Made by a program: the position numbers and the translations under genes
The notes under the pieces: model-generated
What the model saw: only the letters and a program-made list of their open reading frames with translations
Database searches by the model: none
What the model was told of the DNA's origin: nothing
From: an uncultured Collinsella sp.
GTDB lineage: Bacteria; Actinomycetota; Coriobacteriia; Coriobacteriales; Coriobacteriaceae
NCBI GenBank assembly: GCA_900541245.1
Contig: UQIS01000045.1
Span: forward strand, 1-14,751
DNA: 14,751 bases
Direction of reading: 5' to 3'
Shown here: one piece after another, positions 1-5,520 of the stretch
Layout of the letters: every line of letters starts with the position of its first letter
Numbering within the stretch: the first letter of the stretch is position 1

Positions 1-46
1 CCAACAACAAACCAAAAAAAAAAAAACAACAACAAAAAAAACAAAA
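1..46. other. A/C-only tract at window edge
   Basis: The first 46 bases contain only A and C, with runs of up to 12 A; the first G is at 47. This differs sharply from the GC-rich surroundings. It is followed at 51-63 by the bases TTGTGGTGGTTTA, which match the right arm of the stem-loop repeat found elsewhere in this window. It could be a degraded terminator region of an upstream gene or an assembly-edge artefact. No coding function is visible. Confidence 0.5.
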
Positions 47-91
47 GCCGTTGTGGTGGTTTATGCTTTTCCGGGTGGAAGGGAGAGAGCA

Positions 92-412
92 ATGGCGTCT
101 GAGGGCTTTTTTGAACGGGTGTACGAGGTGGTCGAGCAGATCCCCGAGGGGATGGTCGCCACGTATGGCCAGGTGGCGCTGCTTGCCGGTCGTCCACGAA
201 GTGCGCGGTACGTGGGGTATGCCCTGCATAGTAATCCGCGCCCCGGCGAGATTCCCTGTCACCGCGTGGTATTTGCCGACGGGCACATATGCGAGGGCTT
301 CGCTTTTGGCGGTCCCGATGCTCAACGTGAGCTTTTGCTAGGGGAAGGTGTGGCGTTTAAGGACGACATGCACGTCGACTTGGCCGCCTGTCGCTGGCCT
401 GCCGGGCTCTAG
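92..412 (+). CDS. MGMT-family (Atl1/COG3695-like) DNA-binding domain protein
   Basis: A 106-residue protein made only of the C-terminal DNA-binding and active-site domain of O6-alkylguanine-DNA alkyltransferases; full MGMT enzymes are usually 160-200 residues. Visible family features are the helix-turn-helix segment VATYGQVALLAG (22-33), the ARYVG arginine-finger region (about 38-42), SNP (47-49) and the active-site motif IPCHRV with Cys56. In alkyltransferase-like proteins this Cys is typically replaced by Trp or Ala, so a retained Cys suggests methyl-transfer activity is possible, though the N-terminal domain is absent. The likely role is recognising or repairing O6-alkylguanine in DNA. I chose the ATG at 92 because GGGAG (81-85) precedes it at good spacing and the family begins near this point; an in-frame ATG at 53 would add 13 residues unlike the family. 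A strong stem-loop follows 16 bases after the stop. Confidence 0.88.
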   Translation: MASEGFFERVYEVVEQIPEGMVATYGQVALLAGRPRSARYVGYALHSNPRPGEIPCHRVVFADGHICEGFAFGGPDAQRELLLGEGVAFKDDMHVDLAACRWPAGL

Positions 413-428
413 CGGTTCTGCCGTGGCA

Positions 429-469
429 AAAACCACCACAAAGGCGCCTGTCCCCTTTGTGGTGGTTTT
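429..469. terminator. Stem-loop terminator, copy 1 of a repeated element
   Basis: Perfect 16-bp inverted repeat, AAAACCACCACAAAGG (429-444) and its complement (454-469), with a 9-base loop. It ends in TTTT and begins with AAAA, so it can act in both directions. It lies just after the MGMT-like gene. The same stem recurs at 11165-11205 and 11875-11915. Confidence 0.85.
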
Positions 470-742
470 ACGCTGTAGGTTTACCAGAGCTAACTTATGG
501 AGAAGGTGTGGTGGCGTACTTTGCCGTCAGAAAGTAAACCACGGTGAACTATATTGGTTTCAGCAACGGAGCAGGCAATAGGCGATGAAAAAGCCTGCCC
601 TGTTGAGTTTGATTCGCATTCCTCCCCTCTGTGCGATTCAACGGTGTACTTCGGGAACAGGCCTGCTGGCAACTAGCTGCCGGCGGGCCTGTTCCTGTTT
701 GTCGAGGGGGTGCGATGGACGGAGCCGAAGCGGTCCGGCTCC
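470..742. other. Gene-free region with several complementary arms
   Basis: No convincing gene lies in this stretch. It contains consecutive complementary arm pairs: GGTTTAC (478-484) with GTAAACC (534-540); GCAGGC (571-576) with GCCTGC (593-598); GTTGA/TCGCA (602-618) with TGCGA/TCAAC (632-642); and a 13-bp stem with one wobble at 654-666 and 683-695, followed by TGTTT. The last hairpin resembles a weak plus-strand terminator. A further 7-bp hairpin is at 721-742. The stretch could be an uncharacterised structured RNA or eroded sequence; I do not recognise a riboswitch, RNase P, SRP or tmRNA signature. Confidence 0.4.
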
Positions 743-770
743 AAAAAAGGCGGACGCCGTAGCGCCCGCC
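743..770 (-). terminator. Intrinsic terminator of trpS
   Basis: Read on the minus strand, a 9-bp stem with one G-U pair (762-770 with 749-757) closes a UACG tetraloop and is followed by six U (748-743). It lies about 35 bases past the trpS stop codon and is a textbook rho-independent terminator. Confidence 0.9.
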
Positions 771-805
771 CTAAAGCAATCGAAAGCTCAAGCCAGCAAA
801 TCGGT

Positions 806-1855
806 CTAGTACACCATGCCCATGGCGTCCTGAACCTCGGCCAGGGTCTGCTCGGCGATCTCGTTGGCGCGACGGTTGCCCTCGTGCAGCACGTCCTTCA
901 CGTAATCCAGATCGTTCTCGTAGCGCTGGCGACGCTCGCGGATAGGTGCGAAGTACTCGTTGACGGCCTCGGTCACGTACTTCTTGAGCTGGCCGGAGCC
1001 GCCCATGCCAATCTCCTCGGCAATTTCGACCTCGGAGCGACCGGTGCAGATGGCGGCCGTCGAAAGCAAACCGGACACGCCGGGGCGGTTCTCGGGATCG
1101 AACGTGATCATGCGCTCAGAGTCGGTCTGGCTCTTCTTGATGCGTTTGGCCGTCTCCTCGGCGGTCATCGAAATATTGATGGCGTTGCCATAGCTCTTGC
1201 TCATCTTGCGACCGTCCAGGCCCGGCAGCAGCGGGGTCTCGGACAGCAGCGCATCGACCTCGGGGAACACCTTGCCGTAGCGGTTGTTAAAGCGGCGGGC
1301 GATGGTGCGGGTAAGCTCGATGTGCGGTAGCTGGTCGCGACCGACGGGCACCACGTTGCCCTTGCAGAACAGGATGTCGCAGGCCTGGTGCACCGGGTAG
1401 GTGAGCAGAAGGCCGGTGAGCTCGTGGCCCGAGGCCTCCATTTCGGCCTTGACCGTGGGGTTGCGCGCCAGCTCGGCCTCGGAGACCAGCGACAGGAACG
1501 GCAGCATGAGCTGGTTGGCTGCGGGCACGGCGGAGTGCGCGTAGATCATGGTCTTGTCGGGGTCGATGCCGCAGGCAAGGTAGTCCATGACCATGTTGTA
1601 CACGTTGTCCTGGATGTGCTCGGTGGTGTCGCGGTCGGTGATGACCTGGTAGTCGGCGATGAGTACGTTGGTCCTGGCGCCCATGTTCTGCAGCTCCACG
1701 CGGCCCTTGAGGGTGCCAAAGTAGTGACCCAGGTGCAGACGGCCGGTGGGGCGGTCGCCGGTAAGCATGGTGAACTTCTCGGGCGTCTTGGCCAGGCCCT
1801 CGCGAATGGCGTTGCTCTTTTGCAGCGCGACTTCGTAGCTGTTCTCGTTTGGCAT
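806..1855 (-). CDS. trpS: Tryptophan--tRNA ligase
   Basis: A 349-residue class I aminoacyl-tRNA synthetase that charges tRNA-Trp with tryptophan using ATP in the cytoplasm. The sequence GDRPTGRLHLGHYFG carries the HIGH-type ATP-binding motif (HLGH, residues 41-44), and GRKMSKSYGN carries KMSKS (217-221). Both fit bacterial TrpS, and the length is normal for the family (about 330-350). I chose the ATG at 1855 because AGGAG lies five bases upstream and the encoded start (MPNENSYEVAL) leads directly into the catalytic domain; the open frame extends 35 codons further with no family resemblance. The wecA-like gene lies 170 bases upstream on the same strand with no obvious terminator between, so read-through is possible; a separate promoter could not be assigned. 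I searched the leader for a T-box or attenuator and saw none. Confidence 0.97.
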   Translation of the reverse strand: MPNENSYEVALQKSNAIREGLAKTPEKFTMLTGDRPTGRLHLGHYFGTLKGRVELQNMGARTNVLIADYQVITDRDTTEHIQDNVYNMVMDYLACGIDPDKTMIYAHSAVPAANQLMLPFLSLVSEAELARNPTVKAEMEASGHELTGLLLTYPVHQACDILFCKGNVVPVGRDQLPHIELTRTIARRFNNRYGKVFPEVDALLSETPLLPGLDGRKMSKSYGNAINISMTAEETAKRIKKSQTDSERMITFDPENRPGVSGLLSTAAICTGRSEVEIAEEIGMGGSGQLKKYVTEAVNEYFAPIRERRQRYENDLDYVKDVLHEGNRRANEIAEQTLAEVQDAMGMVY

Positions 1856-2025
1856 GATTGCTCCTAACGTATGTTCATGGGTCAAGATGATAACGCGTTT
1901 ATTGGAGGGGTGGTGCGTAAGTAGGCGAGGGGCGGGAGAGGGACGCGCGTGGTGCGGCATGTGCGATGGGTGCGGCGCGGCCGTGCTTGGCTAACGGTGC
2001 CTTGGCACATCCTCGGCAGCTTGCC

Positions 2026-3225
2026 CTAGAGCTTGTGGTGGCGCTCTTCTTTGCGCTCCTCGGCTGCCTGCTCCTCCTGCTTAAAGGCGGGGTCGTCGGG
2101 GGTGACCAGTTCGTCCTCGTGCGTGCGCTTGTTGTAATGGTGGCGCAGCACGGGTTCAAACAGGTGCAGGTGCTTGGCAAAGGCCGCCGAGCCAATGGCA
2201 AGCACGGTAAAGATGAGCACGCGCATGGGCACCTCGACCTGATTGATGGCGGCGGCGCCGGCCGAAAGCATAATGCACCAGGCATAGATGAGCAGCACAG
2301 CCTGTTTTTGGTTGTAGCCTTCTTGGATCAGGCGGTGGTGGATGTGGCCCTTGTCGGCCTGCCCGATGCTAATGTGGGCGCGCTTGCGGCGCACGATGGC
2401 GCTAAACGTGTCGATGATAGGCACGCCGGCAACGATGAGCGGGATGATAAGCGAGGTGAGTGCGGCGGTGCGGCTCACGTTGAGCAGCGAGATGGAGCCC
2501 AGCGCAAAGCCCAGAAGCAGCGACCCCGAGTCGCCCAAGAAGATGCTTGCGGGGTTGAAGTTGTAGCGCAAAAAGGCCAGACAGGCGCCAAAGAGCGCAA
2601 TGGAGAGCGCGGCGGCGTCGATGCGGCCCGAGAGAACGGCCATCGAAAACATGGTGAACGAGGCGATGCCGCAGATGCCCGTGGCCAAGCCGTCGAGGCC
2701 GTCGATGAGGTTGATGATGTTGGTGAACGCCACCAGGTAGATCACGGTGATGGGGTAGGCGAGGCAGCCAAGCATGATCTCGCCGGGAGCAAACGGGTTG
2801 ACGATGACGCCGATTTTTAGGCCGCCCATGCAGGCGATAAGCGCGGCGAGGACCTGTCCGGCCAGCTTTTGCTTGGGCGTGAGCTGGAAGACGTCGTCGA
2901 TAGCGCCGGTCGCAAAGATGACGGTAAAGGAGAGCGCCAGCATGGGATAGCTAATGTGAAGGCGCGGGTGCGGTACCAGGACGGGTGGCCAGCCTAGGTA
3001 CCAGGTGCCTAGGATTTGCACAATGCAGGCAACGACCAGGCCCAAAAACACCGCCGTTCCGCCCAAACGCGGGATGGGCTTGGTGTTGATGCGGCGCTTA
3101 GAAGGATAGTCGACGGCATCGAGCTTAATTGCCAAGCGCTTGACCAGGGGCACCGCGAGGAAGGTCGTGATAAAAGCCGCCGCTGCCACGCATAGGTACG
3201 GTATGTAGCTCGGGGATGAAGCCAT
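2026..3225 (-). CDS. Undecaprenyl-phosphate GlcNAc/sugar-1-phosphate transferase (WecA/TagO family)
   Basis: A polytopic membrane enzyme of the MraY/WecA superfamily. Members transfer a sugar-1-phosphate from a UDP-sugar, usually UDP-GlcNAc, to undecaprenyl phosphate, starting wall or surface glycopolymer synthesis. With the ATG at 3225 it has 399 residues. Visible motifs are GAIDDVFQLTPKQK with the paired Asp110-Asp111, NLIDGLDGL (172-180) with Asp175 and Asp178, and HIHHRL (294-299), the histidine motif typical of the WecA/TagO branch rather than MraY. About ten hydrophobic segments span the protein. The last 30 or so residues form a charged Glu/Lys/His-rich cytoplasmic tail. The start is uncertain: neither ATG 3225 nor the in-frame TTG 3243 has a clear Shine-Dalgarno. 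The exact sugar cannot be read from sequence. A TATTAT box (minus strand, 3302-3297) could serve as -10, but no good -35 pairs with it. Confidence 0.9.
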   Translation of the reverse strand: MASSPSYIPYLCVAAAAFITTFLAVPLVKRLAIKLDAVDYPSKRRINTKPIPRLGGTAVFLGLVVACIVQILGTWYLGWPPVLVPHPRLHISYPMLALSFTVIFATGAIDDVFQLTPKQKLAGQVLAALIACMGGLKIGVIVNPFAPGEIMLGCLAYPITVIYLVAFTNIINLIDGLDGLATGICGIASFTMFSMAVLSGRIDAAALSIALFGACLAFLRYNFNPASIFLGDSGSLLLGFALGSISLLNVSRTAALTSLIIPLIVAGVPIIDTFSAIVRRKRAHISIGQADKGHIHHRLIQEGYNQKQAVLLIYAWCIMLSAGAAAINQVEVPMRVLIFTVLAIGSAAFAKHLHLFEPVLRHHYNKRTHEDELVTPDDPAFKQEEQAAEERKEERHHKL

Positions 3226-3429
3226 GAATCTAAAAACCGCCAAGCGTCGAAGGAAAAGGTCAGAAGAACGCCATGCGCAAAGGGCATAGCCGAACCATAA
3301 TACTCGACCAAGGGGGGTGCATGTAATTGCACGCAGCGATAATCACGCGCTTACCAGATATTGGGATGTTGTCGATGGCTTGTCGGGATGCCGGCGGGGA
3401 TCCATATGGACTGTATGGTGATTTTCGGC

Positions 3430-3600
3430 AAAAGAAAACCACCCCCCACGTTACGAAAATGAACCCACCTAAAACAGGTGGGTGCCCTCATCGACTGTTC
3501 CAGCGTCCTTAACAACGAAGGATACCTGTACTAGGTACGACTGTGTGGGCTCCCTAAATAAACGCGACGGTTCACCCAGTTGCTCCGCGGGGGGCGGAAT
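3430..3600 (-). ncRNA. ssrS: Candidate 6S-like RNA
   Basis: On the minus strand a 171-base RNA is predicted from about 3600 to 3430. Its 5' end (3597-3586) and 3' end (3450-3439) pair through 12 bp including two G-U wobbles, forming a closing stem followed by UUUUCUUUU, which would also terminate transcription. Inside the 3' half is GGGCACCCACCU, a short loop, then AGGUGGGUUCA, a perfect 8-bp hairpin (3483-3476 with 3470-3463). In position and sequence it resembles the 3' side hairpin of 6S RNA. An apical hairpin UCCUU/AAGGA lies near the middle. Size, a rod-like fold with an open centre, and this hairpin fit 6S RNA, which binds housekeeping RNA polymerase by mimicking an open promoter. A TATGAT box sits six bases before the predicted start. 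The family assignment comes from memory of the motif, not a covariance search; it could be another structured RNA. Confidence 0.65.
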
Positions 3601-3606
3601 ACCTAC

Positions 3607-3635
3607 ATCATAAAGCGGCACTTTATCGATTCCAG
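3607..3635 (-). promoter_or_regulatory. Promoter for the 6S-like RNA
   Basis: Minus-strand TATGAT (3612-3607) is a near-consensus -10 box, followed by a six-base discriminator and an A at 3600 that coincides with the 5' end predicted from RNA pairing. The -35 position at 17-base spacing reads CTGGAA, a weak match. Confidence 0.5.
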
Positions 3636-3637
3636 TC

Positions 3638-3666
3638 TTGACATTACAAAAATCGTGTCGGACGAT
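3638..3666 (+). promoter_or_regulatory. Putative promoter for the radical SAM gene
   Basis: A perfect TTGACA (3638-3643) is followed at 17 bases by GACGAT (3661-3666), a partial -10 match. It would give a leader of about 80 bases before the ATG at 3751. It lies back to back with the divergent promoter of the 6S-like RNA. Confidence 0.4.
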
Positions 3667-3750
3667 TACGGCGCCTTAGGGACGGAGCCGTCTACGCGGT
3701 CTGGCCCTTTACGTTTGAGCTGCTGAATCGTTGTTTTGGAGCATGTTTTT

Positions 3751-4689
3751 ATGCCGACGTCGTTGACCGAACTTTTTTCGCCCGCCTGCCATTTGTGTCC
3801 GCGCCGTTGCGGTGCGGCGCGCGATGAGGGCGCGCGCGGCGTATGCGGTGCTAACGACACGCTCAGGGTGGCCCGCGCGGCGCTTCATATGTGGGAGGAG
3901 CCGCCTATCTCGGGCGAGGCCGGTTCGGGCACGATCTTCTTTAGCGGTTGCTCGCTTAAATGTATCTACTGCCAGAACCACGAGATCTCGACCGGCAATT
4001 TTGGCCTTGAGATTTCGCCTGAGCGCCTGGTCGAGATTATGCTGGAACTGCAGGACCAGGGTGCCAACAACATCAATTTGGTGACGGCGACGCACTATGC
4101 GCACCTGTTGCCTGCCGCGATTGCCGCGGCACGGATGCGCGGGCTGGTCATCCCGATCGTCTACAACACGAGTGGTTACGAGCGTGCGAGTGCCGTGGCG
4201 GCGCTGGGCGACCTGGTCGATGTGTGGCTCACCGACTTTAAATATGCCGATGCCGGGCTTGCGCAGTCGCTTTCTCATATTAAGGACTACCCGCGCGTGG
4301 CCGTGTCGGGTCTGGCCCAGATGGCGCGCGAGATCGAGCGCCGCGGGGGAGAGTTGGTGGATGAGGGCGGGCTCATGAAGCGCGGCATCATCGTGCGCCA
4401 CCTTGTGCTTCCGGGGCATGCGGACGATTCGTGTCGCGTACTGGACCTAGTGTGGCAGACGGTGGGCGACGTGCCGATCTCGGTCATGAACCAATACACG
4501 CCCAATGTGCTCATGCGAGAGCAGGGCGGCGATCTGGCGCGCGCCGTGACGCGCGAGGAGTACGAGCGGGTGCTCGACCAAGCCGACGACCTGGGCTTTA
4601 CGACGATGTTCTGGCAAGAGGGCGGCGCGGTAGACGAGAGCTTCACCCCGGCCTTCGACACCACCGGTGTTCTTACCAGCGCAAAGTAG
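3751..4689 (+). CDS. Radical SAM protein, PflA-like (COG1313 type)
   Basis: A 312-residue radical S-adenosylmethionine protein. The motif CSLKCIYC places Cys67, Cys71 and Cys74 as the CX3CX2C ligands of the 4Fe-4S cluster that cleaves SAM; the preceding FSGC and following QNHEIS are typical of pyruvate formate-lyase activase-like proteins. The N-terminus carries a second set of cysteines, CHLCPRRC (Cys13, 16, 20) plus Cys32 in GVCG, as in the COG1313 branch whose substrate is generally unknown. No glycyl radical enzyme lies nearby, so a formate-lyase activase role is not supported by context. I chose the ATG at 3751 with GGAG (3738-3741) nine bases upstream; a TTG at 3736 would overlap that site. 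No U-rich terminator follows, only a weak hairpin at 4698-4736. Confidence 0.9.
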   Translation: MPTSLTELFSPACHLCPRRCGAARDEGARGVCGANDTLRVARAALHMWEEPPISGEAGSGTIFFSGCSLKCIYCQNHEISTGNFGLEISPERLVEIMLELQDQGANNINLVTATHYAHLLPAAIAAARMRGLVIPIVYNTSGYERASAVAALGDLVDVWLTDFKYADAGLAQSLSHIKDYPRVAVSGLAQMAREIERRGGELVDEGGLMKRGIIVRHLVLPGHADDSCRVLDLVWQTVGDVPISVMNQYTPNVLMREQGGDLARAVTREEYERVLDQADDLGFTTMFWQEGGAVDESFTPAFDTTGVLTSAK

Positions 4690-4799
4690 TGCGTTCGTCG
4701 ATGATATTTCTGGGACGGGGATTAAAAAATCATCGAGAGGATCGCCTGTTCGAAAAGTTGTCAAAATAGCCGCGCTCCAAAAAGACTGGTTATTGGGCG

Positions 4800-4827
4800 T
4801 TGACAGTTGGCGAGCCGTAGGTAAAAT
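4800..4827 (+). promoter_or_regulatory. Promoter of tRNA-Ala
   Basis: Consensus TTGACA (4800-4805), a 16-base spacer and TAAAAT (4822-4827) place the transcript start a few bases before the tRNA at 4841. This is the strongest housekeeping-type promoter in the window. Confidence 0.8.
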
Positions 4828-4840
4828 ATCGACTTGTCCT

Positions 4841-4913
4841 GGGGACGTAGCTCAGTTGGGAGAGCGCTGCCGTCGCATGGCAGAGGCCGAGGGTTCGACT
4901 CCCTTCGTCTCCA
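4841..4913 (+). tRNA. tRNA-Ala (anticodon CGC)
   Basis: A complete 73-base cloverleaf. The acceptor stem GGGGACG pairs with CGTCTCC (4906-4912) and contains the G3-U70 wobble that identifies alanine tRNAs. The D-stem is GCTC/GAGC; the anticodon stem CTGCC/GGCAG encloses GTCGCAT, giving anticodon CGC at 4874-4876, which reads GCG; the T-arm contains TTCGACT. The discriminator base is A at 4913. The next bases are CCC, so the CCA end is not encoded and must be added after transcription. Confidence 0.96.
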
Positions 4914-4927
4914 CCCTTGGATTTGAT

Positions 4928-4959
4928 AAGCCGCTGACATTGTGTCGGCGGCTTTTTTT
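4928..4959 (+). terminator. Intrinsic terminator after tRNA-Ala
   Basis: A 12-bp stem with one wobble (4928-4939 and 4943-4954) with a TTG loop, then a T run to 4959. It lies 15 bases past the tRNA and only 18 bases before the next start codon. Confidence 0.9.
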
Positions 4960-4977
4960 AAAAGAAAGGGCTATACC

Positions 4978-5436
4978 ATGGCCGAGCTTGAGTCCCAACC
5001 ACTGTCTGCCGAGGAGCGCGCCGAGTTGGAGGAGCTCCGCGCCGAGAAGGCTCGTCGCGAGGCCCAGGAAGAGGCCCGTCGCGAGCGCGAGGAGCTGGCT
5101 GCCCTGCGTGCCGAGCGTACGAAAGCCGAGGAGGTCGCCTCGAACGCCGCATCCGAGCGCAAGCCCGCACCCGCACCCAAGCCCGCTGCTGCGAAGCCTG
5201 TACCCGCCGCGCCCAAACCTCAGCCTAAAAAGGCCGCTCGTCCCAAGTCCGTCGAGCCCAAGTCGAGCCGTGACGAGATGACCTTTGCCCAGCGCATGGT
5301 TACCTCCAAGGAGCCTACGGGCGAGAACGAGATCCCTGGCATGGCGCCGGCTCAAAAAATCATCATTGTCCTTGCCCTCATCGCGTTTGTCATCTTTATG
5401 GGCTACACGATCCTGACCAGCATGGGCCTGCTCTAA
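4978..5436 (+). CDS. Coiled-coil, single-pass membrane protein of unknown function
   Basis: A 152-residue protein with three visible parts. Residues 10-57 are Glu/Arg/Ala-rich with heptad-like spacing, predicting a charged helix or coiled coil. Residues 60-97 are a Pro/Ala/Lys linker. Residues 127-147 (starting KIIIVLALIAFVIF) form one hydrophobic membrane segment near the C-terminus, with no N-terminal signal peptide, so it looks tail-anchored with the coiled coil in the cytoplasm. The segment SRDEMTFAQRMV (97-108) before the membrane span looks ordered. No enzymatic motif is visible and I do not recognise the family. I chose the ATG at 4978, preceded by AAAGAAAGGG; an earlier in-frame GTG lies inside the tRNA terminator. 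There is almost no room for a separate promoter, so it may depend on read-through from the tRNA promoter. It could be a scaffold or envelope-associated protein, but that is a guess. Confidence 0.85.
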   Translation: MAELESQPLSAEERAELEELRAEKARREAQEEARREREELAALRAERTKAEEVASNAASERKPAPAPKPAAAKPVPAAPKPQPKKAARPKSVEPKSSRDEMTFAQRMVTSKEPTGENEIPGMAPAQKIIIVLALIAFVIFMGYTILTSMGLL

Positions 5437-5520
5437 CCGATTTGCATCGGGCATCATGTCCGCATGCTCTGCTCTCGTCCAACCCTCAAATTCTGCACCA
5501 CACATCCGAAAGGTCGCCCC

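Noticed and set aside
429..469. CRISPR-like array suggested by the recurring inverted repeat
   Set aside because: The copies are 0.7-10.7 kb apart at gene ends, with no regular spacers and no cas genes.
490..672. 60-codon minus-strand open frame in the region downstream of trpS
   Set aside because: It starts at TTG with no ribosome site and overlaps the arms of several hairpins; no protein features.
1856..2025. Possible promoter (TTGACC near 1880) or T-box leader for trpS
   Set aside because: TTGACC has no -10 at usable spacing, and no T-box consensus or tryptophan-codon leader peptide is visible on the minus strand.
3009..3332. 107-codon minus-strand open frame overlapping the start of the WecA-like gene
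   Set aside because: It is a shifted-frame reading of that gene's N-terminal region; the other frame has clear transferase motifs.
4698..4736. Hairpin after the radical SAM gene (TCGATGATATTT with its near-complement)
   Set aside because: The stem is AT-rich with a mismatch and is not followed by a T run, so I do not call it an intrinsic terminator.
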